Source: Gracilaria domingensis
Lineage: Eukaryota > Rhodophyta > Florideophyceae > Gracilariales > Gracilariaceae
Reading direction: 5' to 3'
DNA: 30,083 bases
NCBI GenBank assembly: GCA_022539475.1
Contig: VCMS01000444.1
Location: 1-30,083 of the forward strand
The notes beneath the pieces are model-generated. The model saw nothing but the letters and a program-made list of their open reading frames with translations. It ran no database searches and was not told the origin of the DNA. Positions 16,528 to 28,371 of the stretch are shown here, in pieces; the stretch's first letter is position 1, and every line of letters starts with the position of its first letter. Made by a program: the position numbers and the translations under genes.

Positions 16528-18681
16528 ATGGCTGCTTCGTTTTGTCTTCCGCATGATATCTGGGTTGAGATTGACTTTACTGCATGTTGCAATCTAAACG
16601 CCATAGCCTTGCGTCCTTGGAACCCTTTCTTTCATTCTTATCCTCTCTCACACCCGCATTCGAAACTCGTTGGCTCGCGTATGGATGCGTGTCCTATATC
16701 CTCCGTTCATTATCACACTCTCGCTCTTCTTAAGGATCTGCGTTGGGTGTCGCTCCGCTGCACTAAGTTTTCCAACTTGTGAAGAACGGCCGAGTTTCTG
16801 GATGCCTTGCCTTCTCTAGTTGCTGCATTATTTGCCGGCAGCATATATGACTTGACTACATATGATTCTATGAAAAATCTCTGTCGCTCACTTTCTACTT
16901 CTGCCACCGATCTGCATGATGCCGCTGAACGTAACTCTGCGATGTGTACGCAGCACTCGCTTCGCCGTCGCCAACATCATTCTCATTCACGACAGTACAA
17001 CTGCGCTTATTTTTCTCCAAAGCAACCATGTCCTGAGCCGTGTCATGATGCACTTATGCCCAATGCTGCATCCGCCCCTGTGACTGCTACCGCTGCCACA
17101 ATCAACACATCATTATCGCCAAACCCTTCGGTCCCCCGACGCACTGTAACAGAACCTATCGATATGGTTGATCATTCGCAGCATGATGCAGCACGTCACC
17201 TGCCCAATGGCTGGGCTCCTATTGCTCTCGTTAATCCTACCCCCGTAGCGCTCGTGCCTCACTACCGCGTGTTTTTGCTTTCCGTCACAAAAAAAGCCGT
17301 TGCGCATGATTGATGGCGTCAATATAGGCCCTGAGGAACTTAATAAGGCTCGTCAACTTGCGCGCAACCATTTCAAACATCATCGGACGCCCCCTGGTGT
17401 TTCAATTAGGAAGAGCACCGTGTCACTGTTGCGAGATCGTGAAATGGGTATTTCGCATGACTCCAGACTTTCGCGGAGCAGTTCCTGCACCATTTCAGAG
17501 CCTAGATTACGGAAGAGGCGTCGTACTGCTTCGCAAGCAGAACCTGTCATGGATTTGATGGCTGCCGTTGCTGCTGCTGGTATACAGTCTGGTGGTGGAC
17601 GTTCAAGACTGAGCGTCGCTACGGGTTTGACCGTTGCCCTGGCAGCGACTTCCTCTACACCGAACGAACGTGATGCTTCATTTATTGAAAGAATGCGTCG
17701 CGTTCAGGCTGCTGCGTTGTCCTCGCGTATGACCGATGGTCCTTCCGCTCTCGCGGAACCATGGAGTGGTTTGTTACCAACGTCGCGCGGAGCAAAGGAT
17801 TCTGCTGCGCAGGCGAGTACTGGCTATGAAGGCGAGCAAGACTACGGGTTTGAAGACCAGTTTTCGCGTGTTCTGCTCACTCCACCCGGCGCTCCTCGCA
17901 TAGAATATTTGTGTCAGATTGGCGATCGCCGTCGTCAATTTCAGTTCAATCCGAGAATCCCGGGCGAGTTTGTGTATGGAACAGAGAAAGGATACTTGGT
18001 TGTGATGGATATGGAAAGTGGTGTTGTGAAGGCTTCTTGTCATTTGAAGGGGGGCTTGGGAGATCGTGAGCCGGGGGCTGTATTCTCTAAAACGAATTCA
18101 TTAAGGAGATTACAGTTTGGTCGCAATGCAAATGGTGCCGCTGCTGCCGCACGTGAGGTACTGTCTTGGTTAAACAAACAGGGTGACCTGTTCCTCGCGG
18201 GATCAAATGCTGGAGCTATACATGTGTTTAGTGTTAGCTTGATGAGGGATAGGAGGAGGGGTGGCTGTGTGTATACGTCTGAACTCTTTGATCATTTGAC
18301 GTCGATCCATACCAGTGCATGTGATGCGCGATTTGCCGTTAGCGGAGTAACTCGGGATGTCGGTTTATACGATCTGGCCACTGGTCGAAAAGTACAGGTT
18401 ATGAAGGATTGTCATAATCAAGGCAATAATGTCACGAAGTTTGCTTATCGCAATCTTCATGTGCTCATAACCGCGATTTTTGCCCAATGTGTGAAGAAAT
18501 GGGACTTGTGATAATTGAGACCTGGGGAGGGCGACGACCAGTGTTTACGACGAGAAGTCGGAGTGAGAACGTGAGGGCGTGTTTTTCACCTGATGACGAG
18601 TGCCTTTTGGTGTCTGCTATTGACAATGAAGTTTTCCAATACTCAGCTTCTGATGGACGACTGATGACAGACGCTCATTAA
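16528..18681 (+). pseudogene. F-box-like/WD40-repeat protein, broken and 3'-truncated
   Basis: The WD40 part (about 17880-18660) resembles a plant-type WD40 family: RRRQFQFNPRIPGEFVYGTE, then HLTSIHTSACDARFAVSG, VGLYDLATGRKVQVMKD, FAQCVKKWDL and the signature FSPDDECLLVSAIDNEV. The N-terminus LPHDIWVEI is F-box-like, so an SCF substrate receptor is possible. Between them lies a 400-residue Ser/Ala/Pro-rich stretch. Lesions: TGA at 16780-16782, a one-base shift at the A7 run 17289-17295, and a shift at about 18509-18520 right after KKWDL. Coding similarity stops at SDGRL (about 18660), where relatives have roughly another hundred residues, so the 3' end is lost. There is no intron. ATG 16528 is the best start. 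Confidence 0.75.
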
Positions 18682-18745
18682 AAAGTTCGGCAACCAAACA
18701 CCGCCTCCCTAGCCCGCCGATCATGGAAAGCGGCCGAGTAGAACA

Positions 18746-20820
18746 ATGGAGCAATCCGCCGGTTTGTTCCGGAAACGGATCTCAGTATGGCAAAGTTCTG
18801 ATGAAGAAAGCCGGGATCAGGGTTTGGTTCGCTCAAACATATTGGATGGAGGACTCAGTCCGAAGTCCGCAGAATTACAACCATCTGGATCCCGGTCGCA
18901 GGAATCTACTCTACCATCCGGTGATACTGAGCTGGCTGTTGGGCGTGGGTCTGCGTCTGTACAGAGTTCGAGGAGTAGCAGACCTTGAGCGGTCAGGCTT
19001 CCTCACAAAACCCTTGAACTTGCTTCACAGAGCTTATTGTCACGGGATGGGGAAATCCATTCAAGTGTTGTTGAGGTTCCTGAAGGGACATCGGTGGCGT
19101 GTTACGGTGATTTGTTCACAGATGGAAAGGACAAAATACTAGCGAGTGGAACTAGTGTTGGCAAACAGGGTGACGGTCGAGGAGGAGCTTTCGCAGTTGA
19201 TACGTCTGGGAAGCCTTGGGCCGATGGGTCAGCTGCCATGAACACTATTTCAACCAGTGGTAGTGACTCGGAGAGGTTTAAGCAACTAGCGAAGGCACTA
19301 AGATCTCGAGACTTAGAAATGACATCAACTAAGTTTAAATATGGCGCAACGGCGATAGATACAGATGGGCAGGATGTTAGAGTGGACAAGCGCCGTTTGG
19401 ACTCGTTGACGCCGAAGCTAGCTGCAGCTCGGGATGACATCTCGCGGAAAGAACTACGAATCATTTTCGCGGAGACTCACCGGCTTGAGCAGCAAGAGAT
19501 TCTGCTTCTAGAAAGACAAGATTCAGAATCTGTTGTTGAGGCCGTGAAGACGATCCTTGCTGAGCACGAGCAGAAGCTCAAAGAAGCTCGAAGCAGGCTT
19601 AGCGCTACTACTAAGAATGTGCCAATGCAAGATCGTTCATCTCAGGCCTCGAAGCCATCCATGGGAGGGGTCGGAGAGAATCTACACCAGCCCATGTAGG
19701 AAGGAGATGCAAAGCTGCACACTCGAATAGATGAAGCAGAGTCAAAGCAGGACAAGAACACTACTATGATATCCAGTCATATGCAAGATCTGTGAGCTGA
19801 AGTGCAACGAGCAATGATACAGAAGATGGTCGAACTGACAGAGAACAGAGATATGGAGCTTCAGCTTCTCCGAAAGGAACTTGAAAGCAGAGAAGAACAA
19901 GGTCAGAGAGCTAGGATGTAACCAGATCTCAACTTGTCGAAAGAAATAGAGATTGTGAGGCTGAGGATTCGGAAATGAGGCTCGAGACGTTGGAGGCCAC
20001 TCATGGCTATGAGCTCGAGATGTCCCATGTTATTGCACAAGTCGAGCTTGTTAATGAGTTCTCTAAGAAGCTTCACGACAACTTCGGAGAGACTGAGAAT
20101 CTCCGTCAGCAGGTGTTACTCTACCAGAATAAGCTATCCCATATCTCTAGTACTACTGGAGTCAGTCATCAGCAAATCAATGAATTGCGTGAGGCATTGA
20201 CCAGGGCCAGTGACGAGTGTGCCAGATTACGACGAGAGGCCGACTACCGAAGAAGAAGGATGGGAACCTATTCGCCGTTTAGAAGATATTGAAGAATATG
20301 AGATTCAAAGTTGAAGCTGCCGACGTGGCCAGTCCATAACCTCAGAGACGTGACGGCTCTGAATATGGCTCGTATAGAAACCTTGAATCTGGTCGTTTAC
20401 TTCTACATCGTGGAGGTGGTCCTGGAGGTCCCTATGGAATTACAGGCACAGGGGTCGTAGCAGGCAGTCCTACGCCAGCGCAGAAGGCATGACTGCTCAT
20501 CAACAATAAGATCGAAGGCATAGTTGCGAACAAGGACATGGGAGCGTCGTGGCGACGTGCATACGCACACCGTACTCGCAAGGATCCGTCTAGAACTGGG
20601 ACGGCGAGTCAAACATCTCAGACACGTTCCAGAAATGCTAACCGCTATGACGACATGATATCTACCTCGACGAGGTCCAGATCTCGAATTGTTTTTGTTG
20701 TACTCCGAGATCTAATATGCGAAGAATGTCACCGTCAGCATCAGCTGGTTCAAACCAGTACATGCATAGTCTGCACAGTAGAGGAGAAGTCAAAGTATCC
20801 GAGCTGCAGGCTTTCGATAT
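18746..20820 (+). pseudogene. Long coiled-coil protein, multiply interrupted
   Basis: No family is recognised. One frame reads from 18746 to about 19975, cut by TGA 18986, TAG 19697, TGA 19793 and TAA 19919. It then shifts at about 19975 into the frame ending at 20292, and to others beyond. The N-terminal ~100 residues are Ser-rich. From about 19270 the translation is heptad-like and charged (ERFKQLAKALRSRDLEMTS, HRLEQQEILLLERQDSESV, ELQLLRKELESREEQGQ, LRQQVLLYQNKLSHI). After 20340 come a Gly-rich segment (GGGPGGPYGITGTGVV) and an Arg/Ser-rich tail to about 20820. That order suggests a cytoskeletal or filament-like protein of over 600 residues. It begins about 65 bp after the truncated WD40 sequence on the same strand, so a rearrangement may have joined them. 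Confidence 0.6.
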
Positions 20821-20909
20821 GCCAATCGTTGTATGTTTTTGTGCACACAGGAGTGTGTTGCTCATTGATTATTGCGTCTTCTATCTATGCATTTTGCCGA
20901 TGCCACTAA

Positions 20910-21342
20910 AGTCTTCCTTTTTTATTAGAGAACCCTGGTTTGAAGAAGACTTGAGTTTGACTTGACTCAAACAGAGCGATATTGTAGCACTGTCTCGGTA
21001 TTTCGGATTCAATGTACGGTGTGGTAGTACGGACGGTTCTAAACGGAGGCAGGGTGTGCATCTTCACATCTGAAGGAAACAACCTTTATTACGGCGCTTA
21101 AAGTGTGTGATTGTAAGCTTGTTCTCGTCCTAGGGCTATCGAGAATCAGTTTCTAATCTAGTCCTTCAGCATGCTACCTCTCCCTTCCGTATGAGTCGGT
21201 CCTATTCTTTCGCCTCGGGATTCTGTTATCCAAGAAAACGGAGTCAACTTTGAGGAATGACAGAGGCAGACTATGTACACCAGATTGACGGCGAGATTTT
21301 GGGCAATGATAGAGAGAACGAGATATGTTTATATCCATCATG
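20910..21342. other. No gene recognised
   Basis: This is the gap between the coiled-coil remnant and the convergent minus-strand pseudogene. There are only short frames in several directions, and no AATAAA, tRNA or repeat that I could support. Confidence 0.4.
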
Positions 21343-22876
21343 TTACTTGTTGCCCAGCTTGGCAAGCAAGCGCCGCAAACTATTCTGTAGAACACTACGT
21401 TCTTCATCGTCATCTGTCTTCGCCATTTGTGCTCGTACGGCTGCAATGGCTTCTACAGTTGCTTTTGTAAATCGCGCGTCAGCTTCATATGCTTCAAACC
21501 GCATTTTGTCTCGCGCCGCCTCTTCAAACTTTTTAGCCACCTCAGGGTTGTGAGGTTTCAATGCGGTTATAAAGCTGTCCACTCCAGAATGACTGGATTC
21601 TATTCCCGAAACTTTTTGCCGCTTTGTTCGCGGCTGCCAAGTATCCCTTCCTCCAAAGCCATATCCACGAAGAGGAGCTCCCACACCTTCTTCCCTTCGT
21701 GCATCTGAAGCTAATGCACGTGTCGCAAGGGTTCCAGAGCTGGATATACCTTCAAAAAACAGAAGGCATACATTATGTAGCTCCTTCCATTTGCAAATTC
21801 TGCAAACGCGTCTGGATCCCCTTGCCCCGAAGCTTCGTACCGGGTTAACGCAGTTCCGTATTCACTTTTGAATGCGCCATACTTACGTTTCAGCGTCCCT
21901 GCATCCCGAATATGTGGTCTTCGGGCCGGATTTAGACTACTTATATCATTCAACGTGACACCTCCAGCTAGAACGCTAACCGCCACCGGCTTAAACTGCC
22001 CATCATTAAACAAAGGGCTATATGTTCCGTCCACGGATCTTCCTGTTTCTGGTCGAGCTCTTTGCGTTCCATGCATTCAGTGAGCTTCTGTCTCGTCGAG
22101 GCCATTCGAGAGTCTGCAAGAACATGTAACAGCCGGCAGTACTCTACGCTTTCAAACTTTGGTTGTCTTTCTTCCTGCGTGTACGTCTGCTGAGGCTGAA
22201 CATCTTGGCTTGGTTGTCCCACTAAAACAATATCATCTTCAAAGATCGGTATATCACCTCTGAGCCACAATACTTCTTCTTTTTTGTCAGAACCTTTACG
22301 AAGGCGAACGGTTGTTGAAGGCAGATTTAAGATGTCTGCAAAGTCCCTATTGCTTTGGTCGCTGGAGTTGTTAAGAACCTGAAGTAAATCGGCCATCAGT
22401 ATGGAACGTTGCACCATTTTAACTGACAGAATCCACATTTTTGTGGCATGTTTGGCGTTATGAGCACCTAAAACGTTTAACAGTTTCAGTGCAACTTTGC
22501 ATTTAGCGTTAGTGAAATGGTTAATCTTCAATGCGCTCAAGGCCTCCGCTGTTGTCTCGAATGCACTGTCATTATTCGACGGTGTGTGAGAAATTTCTGC
22601 CTGATTGCTATGATTGCGAAGTGTTGCACTTGATTGAGAGTGAGGTACACCAGCGTTGGGCTGTCGCGTGTTGTTCTCGCGCTTGCAGTGATGGTTTGTG
22701 GCGATGGTGGACACTCCATGAATTTTAAGGAGGTGCTGGTGAGTTTGCGAGATAGGAGACCATGCAGTGGCAAGGGATTTTGTTTCGTTGACTGGGAAAC
22801 ATAACGTTTCGCAGACAACAAACAGACGCATTTTGCCAGCACACAAATGTGTCAACAGCTGATTGCTTGGATGCAC
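21343..22876 (-). pseudogene. Unrecognised protein, two frameshifts
   Basis: Three minus-strand frames join into one protein of about 500 residues. The first (22876-~22040) is helical with ALKLLNVLGAHNAKHATKM and LPSTTVRLRKGSDKKEEVLW. The second (~22040-21755) has LFNDGQFKPVAVSVLAGGV and YGTALTRYEASGQGDPDAF. The third (~21750-21343) has a Gly/Arg-rich GAPLRGYGFGG followed by a charged helical end. The first shift is at about 22036-22045. The second is at the run of six A on the plus strand, 21754-21759. The exact start is unclear because the first ~35 codons lie close to the reverse transcriptase remnant. A gene of an unclassified transposon is possible but unproven. Confidence 0.5.
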
Positions 22877-22884
22877 GTTTCCAG

Positions 22885-24496
22885 GTTTCGTTTACAGATT
22901 TTCCGTAAACTCCTGGAACGCCCCTAAGGGCGGTTACAGGGCATTCTTTTTGCATCCTCAGATGTGCGAATAATTTCTGTTTCACTACAACGGTCGATAC
23001 TTTCGTTGCCTCGCGCTGCCATTTGGCTGGGTAGATCTGCACTCTGGTTTACTAAGCTCCTGAAGCCATGGGTTCGTTACATCCGCGAATCTTTCGGCTT
23101 CAGGCTGTTGGCTTACATTGATGACTTTCTTTTCGCGCCTTCGCTCTTCGGCACTATTCTACGCGACGAGACTGCCCAAGCGCCGCTCGAAAATTGGACC
23201 ACTTGCTTCATCGACTTGGTATTACGAGACATCCTCTCAAGGGAGAATGCACCGGATCACAGCACATAGACCATCTTGGCTTTCATATCGACACTGTGAA
23301 GATGAAGGTCGTCCGTGATGAACCACAAGGTGGCCAGGATACATGGACTCGCGAAAGCATTGCTGCACATCGCATGCCTGCACAAGCGCCTTGCGCCCGT
23401 GACATTGTTAAGGCATTTCTGCGGGTTTGCATATATCTCTCCTCGTCTACCCCATCGCACGTATTACAACAGGTCTCTGTAGGACTGTATCCCCGTTGCA
23501 CTCCGTCGTGGTCATGCGACAAAAAGAGGCCCGCCTTTCGCGGCAGGGCATTTGGGACATTCGCATTGGCGCTCATTAACTCGGCGAAGGACGACCACTT
23601 CAACCTCCACCACCACAGTACGCCATGCACAGCAAAGCGTTTGACATAGCTACGGTGGTACACTGGGACCCAATCAGGCTGCTTGGAGTCGCGGTTTGTG
23701 AGAGAGTCGTAGATTGTGGCGTGGCAAAACGAGGCAGAAATCCATAAAACTCAGAGAGTTGCGGGCGTACCACTCTATTGTGCCGCCTATTAGCGAAGTA
23801 CCTTCACCTGGAATCCGTCAAGCGCCTGCTCATATACGAGGACAACAGGGCAGTCGCGTGGAGTTGAACGCGATGTTCTCGGCGTCGCCAGCGATGATGG
23901 GCCAGTTGCGGAACTTGCAGCAAGTGCTGACTTGCCTAGGGATAACTGTGGAGGCGAGCAGGCTCCCAAGCGCGTGAACAGGTTAGCTGATCGCCTATCT
24001 CGCGCACGTCTCCCGCACGACACCGCGCACATTTCACCTCGTACAAGCGTTAAAGTGCGAATACGAGTTCGATCGTCACGTAGTTAGGAACCGTCTCTTC
24101 GGCGAACGAATGGCAGCTCGGCGCAAATATCTGTACAAGCATCTCCTCGAGCGTTGGGATCCCAACGTGTGTTACGTCTGGGCCCCGCCGTTCGATTTCT
24201 TGAACCTCATAAACCACGAGATAGAACCGAATCTGATTGCAGAGTTCTTGTCAACCTCACTGGCCGAATCAGCAGTGGAATCACCGGCTGAGATCGATAG
24301 CGCCGCGCCTCAGCGTCGTGCACTCATTTCAGCCTCCCTTCCTCTTGTTACAAGATCGTCAACACGCCCCAAGCTGGGGCGTCGTGATAGGACAGATTCG
24401 CAGCTGACGAAGTATCGATCTAGCGTTCGGGAGTCTGTCCTCTCACGGACAGCCGGGAAGGCAGGACCGATGGTGAAGCATCCGCAGCGAATTTGA
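22885..24496 (+). mobile_element. DIRS/Ngaro-like reverse transcriptase and RNase H remnant
   Basis: Fragments in several plus frames follow the order of DIRS-order elements. RT has KGGYRAFFLHPQM, then FHYNGRYFRCLALPFGW, then ALWFTKLLKPWVRYIRESFG, the catalytic LAYIDDFLFAP (YIDD at 23114-23125) and HLGFHIDTVKMKV. RNase H has IYEDNRAVAW (about 23832-23861) and SASPAMMGQLRNLQQVL. The later domain has ERWDPNVCYVWAPPFDFLN (about 24150-24205), typical downstream of RNase H in this order. There are stops and at least four frame changes, so it is an old dead copy. LTRs, split or inverted repeats and a convincing tyrosine recombinase were not found. A gypsy element is unlikely because of the YIDD context and the APPF domain. 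Confidence 0.7.
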
Positions 24497-24589
24497 TCTC
24501 CAACTACGGTACTCTCCAGACACTTAACCATTCTGCTGATCAAGAACATTGTTTTTGTTACCTGTAAACAGAACATATGAGCCACTGGG

Positions 24590-25046
24590 ACTCCGACGCC
24601 TGTTGCGCTATACTTGGGTTTGTCTCAGACAAGGGTCAGGTATCAGCGGCGTATGTTTCGCAAGATCTGTTAGGTATCTGCATGTTTTCATGAACATCAT
24701 GGCCGATAATCTCCACTCAGAGTAACCTAGGAAGGACCTCCAAGCCGCATATGCTCGAAAAGATAAGGCAAACGGCATTCAGCTCCCCGATAAGAATTGG
24801 ATGCTCAGCCGCTCTACTCCAGCAGATCGTACTCGCCGGTTTTTAACGGTAGATGATTTAGATAAACGTGATGACCGCATCCGCAGAACACTTTGTGTGA
24901 TACGTATAGGTTATTGCACAGGACCGAACCGAGCGATTGTGGATCGAGGCGAAATGCTTGCCCGAGCCAAGCGAGGCCAAGAATTGAGCCGAGGTTCACG
25001 ATATCGCTCGATGAGTACGCTATTCAATAACGTGATTGTCGAATAG
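24590..25046 (+). pseudogene. Short coding-like fragments, possible recombinase remnant
   Basis: A frame at 24590-24690 reads SDACCAILGFVSDKGQVS. Another, at 24730-25046 (broken by TAA 24723), reads DLQAAYARKDKANGIQLP and then RRFLTVDDLDKRDDRIRRT. The last part has the helix-rich look of a tyrosine-recombinase core, which would fit a DIRS element here, but the catalytic Arg/His/Tyr set cannot be placed. This is a weak call from position and general pattern. Confidence 0.2.
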
Positions 25047-25257
25047 GAAGCAAACGCAATAACGGCACGCTTAATGAATAATTAACTCGATAGGTTTCTA
25101 TCTAAGCGATATCACAAAGTGAACCATTAGAACAATGCGACGTCGGTTGGGTATACTCAGAATCCCTAAGCGTTCTTCCTGCACTACTCGCATTGTAGTG
25201 CAATGGGGCAATCTTCTTCTGCACAGACGCCAAAGACCACGATTTGCAACACAGCCA

Positions 25258-25835
25258 ACGATGTCTTCTTTGTCCCCTCAAACTTCATCAAGTGACAATG
25301 ACAAAGTCGCCAATTTAGTAACCATTGACGGAGATGTACATACTGCTTTCATTACGCCAATACAACTGGAAGAAGTTGTGCCATGGGATAACGAACACGA
25401 ATATGTTCCTGGACACCGCCGATAGCGCCATTAAAAAGTGCCTCGTTCGGGAGTACAGTAGAAAATCTGCTCTTGACCCTGGCACAGCGAACTGATGAAA
25501 TAGACCAATTAGCCCATCATTTGGCGCCATGCCTCTCAATCAAGAGGTGGTTACATTACCAGGTTCCAGTGACCAGATTGTGGCTCACCCTGGACAATGA
25601 GAATCATCACTTTCCGCCTCACGTCAGCGAATCAACCAGAAGCCTACAATCCTTCTCTTTCATCACACGTGCCATCAATTGTTGGAAAACGGGTCCACAA
25701 ACACCGCAAAGCAACCAAAACAGCCTTAAATGCACTTTGGCCGTGGAAGCTCTGCACCGAATCAACAATATCCTAATCGAGTTTGCTGCTACTCGTAGGG
25801 ACTCGATCAGGAAAGAACTGCGCGTCAACACTTGA
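25258..25835 (+). pseudogene. Unrecognised protein, one frame change
   Basis: An ATG at 25258 opens a frame (SLSPQTSSSDNDKVANLV) that stops at 25425. The next frame is open from 25401 to 25835 and continues with a similar composition (FGSTVENLLLTLAQRTDEI, then a helical TLAVEALHRINNILIEFAA). One small indel near 25405-25425 would join them into about 190 residues. The upstream frame opens at 25135 with an Arg-rich stretch. The domain is unknown. It may be a gene remnant or one exon pair. Confidence 0.35.
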
Positions 25836-27962
25836 GTGATACATTACGAGGGCAACGGCTTTTTCAAGCATGGAATATAACCAAGTTTCTCTCAGGCCCG
25901 GTCTTTGCGACCCATAGACGCTTCACATTTTGGTAACACATATCCGTGAGAGTAGTCGAAAGGCAGTTATCAAGACACAATGTTCCACAAGGAGCAGATA
26001 CCAACCTTATATCGAATCTCGCACTCTCCAACACAACGTCTGGCTTTCTCTACACGAATTATCATAGGTTTCTTTTTCATGGACGCCTTTGTCGGAGCGA
26101 GTTACAATCTACATGGAGACCGTAGTCACAGTTCGCGACGCGACAAGCAGTTAACTGAGTTGTTGTTCGAACTTTGCAGCCGATGGGAGCTTCAGAACTC
26201 CAGTCGCGGGAGATGAAATTCATCGAAGCCTATTAAATGGTCCCATTCTCGAACCAAAGAATTGATGGTCTAATATTCCTATTTCTAAGACCTACAAGAC
26301 AATCTATCGTTCGATCTAATAATGTTCGAAAGCAGTTGATAAGTTTTTACGTGTCGCTGTGAACTACAAAGGATCTGTGACACCCTCAAAAGTTTGCGGC
26401 GCCGCCAATTCATTCTAGTGGCACATTATCTCGGGTAATCCAGTAAGCTTTGAGACCAACATTATAGGTGAATTGGTGAGCAAACCATGACAACTTATAG
26501 ACTATTTGCAGTACCGTGTCAATCAATTCTTTAATCACGTTTCAAATGACGACATGGCTTGCGGACTCGCTTCTGGTAAATCCCAATCTATTTCTATTCC
26601 TTTCTCTCTTCTACACAGTGTAACCAAATTACTCATCATCTCGCTAATACCTTATCGCCCATCTATCATTGTTTCTGTAACACAAAAACATGCGAGGAAA
26701 AATTGAAAACGACATCAAGAGGTCATTGGATTTTGAAAGTATTGCACTGAAACGTGAAACTGGTGTGATGCTGTACAAAATGGAAATGAAAAAAAATTGA
26801 TACCAAATTCGATAGCTCAGAAAAACCGGTGATAATATGTATGCCTTGCAAAATTGAAAAAGCGAGGCAGACTTCAAACGTATACAAGAGTTGTCAAAGA
26901 GTATCAAGTTTGTTTAAATGTTGTTCATATTCTCAATAATTGTGAATGTAAATAATTCTTTTTCTTTTTATATTCTCTATTTCTATTTATTTTTCCTATT
27001 ATATTATTTTATTCTTTGTTTTGTCTTAAAATGTCACACTCTGCAAAAAACGTGCAAGTCGCGTGTAATCCTTTAATCAAAGGACGGAGCACAAAATATC
27101 CTTTTGAGCGTACCTCGTTTCAATACAAACACCTCTGGCGGTGTTTATGCATACCAACCAGAGAGATTTAACTTTCTTCACAGAGATATCTGTGATTGGC
27201 TATTTACCTAGTCATTAACCGTTTTGGGATAGAAATTCTTAGCTTTGAGCTATTACATAAGAAATAGCCAATAAGGAAAAGAAATGAATCACCATCGGTG
27301 AGAAGAGCAGTGTAACAAATTATGTTGTATGAATACCGTGGTACTCAAGTTCAAATCGTTTTCGTTTAATTTCAAACTCATGAATTTGTACCATTTAAAA
27401 TAATGTTTGCTATATCTAGTGAGCTTCACATAACCAAGCTACAAGTGCACTACATTAATTGTTTATAGGGTAGCAATCATGTTTTCCTCTATGTTTAGCT
27501 CACTAGACCATTAATCGAACCGCTCAAAAGCTTACAGTCGGAATCTAAGATATTGGACCCAATGCTCTGTAAACTTTCAATTAAAAACTCCTTTGTACAA
27601 GTACCTATTCTAAATGTTTACAGCCACTTTCAGTGGTTACCAATGTTTGTAGTTAGTCGCTATTTACTTCATGCTCAGGGACGCGGAAATTAACAAAGCA
27701 GAAGTATGAACAGATCTGAAAAAAATAAAAGCAAATTTTTTAGGTGTGAAGTATTACCCAAAAATGCATACGGGGTAACGTTCCGTCAATAAATCAAACG
27801 TCATAGTTTTGCCGACTCTGACTCAAAAATAGCTATCTTCAAAACTCCTACCCTACGCGCTCATCTGCTCAGGGAAAAAGACCTCGTTTTGTTTCGCCAT
27901 CAAATGAATGAACAACTCGCACTTTCTATGCCATTCAAAGATAGCCTCAAAAACAGCTTTTT
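25836..27962. other. AT-rich, ORF-poor region
   Basis: Composition turns AT-rich from about 26220. The only frame of any length is 25980-26216 (78 codons, unrecognised). 26930-27030 is a T-rich stretch. I see no introns, RNA genes or transposon ends. It probably holds decayed or intergenic sequence. Confidence 0.5.
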
Positions 27963-28271
27963 CAAATCAATAATCGTATTTATTGCAAATCAACACTGAG
28001 CGGACCTTCACATTCAGAGAAGTTTCTTCCCTATTTGGAGCCGCGGCTCACTGAGCTCTTCAAGATTCTCGACGTCAAATGCAACGCGATCCTTATAAAC
28101 ACACAGCAGCGTAAATTTGCCTTTGAGCTATTCTTCCTACCTCTGGTAGCTCTCAGCACTCTGTACCTGGTGGACTGCGCATCGCTGCTATTCAACGCGC
28201 ATGTTGCGGCCGCCAAATGCTCTAACCAACATCCAGCGATTATTGCCTATACTTGGCAGTGTTTTTCTTAG
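27963..28271 (+). pseudogene. Coding-like fragment of about 100 codons
   Basis: An open frame without an initial ATG reads SGPSHSEKFLPYLEPRLTEL, then KFAFELFFLPLVALSTLYLV, and ends at a TAG (28269-28271). Base composition rises to that of the coding regions here only, within AT-rich surroundings. It may be a gene fragment or an exon with an acceptor upstream. No family is recognised. The hydrophobic segment could be a membrane helix. Confidence 0.25.
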
Positions 28272-28354
28272 CGTTGCCGCCGAAAAGGTGCGCACGAGAA
28301 GTTAATCGGGCTCTGGAGTAGATAGGATTCGGTGAGTCCATTTTCCGCTCAGAG

Positions 28355-28371
28355 TTGGCGCCAATGGCGCC
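28355..28371. promoter_or_regulatory. E2F-like palindrome TTGGCGCCAA
   Basis: TTGGCGCCAA at 28355-28364 is a perfect palindromic E2F-type site, followed by a second GGCGCC (28366-28371). It stands out in AT-rich sequence. No gene starts nearby on either strand, so a function is not shown. Confidence 0.25.
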
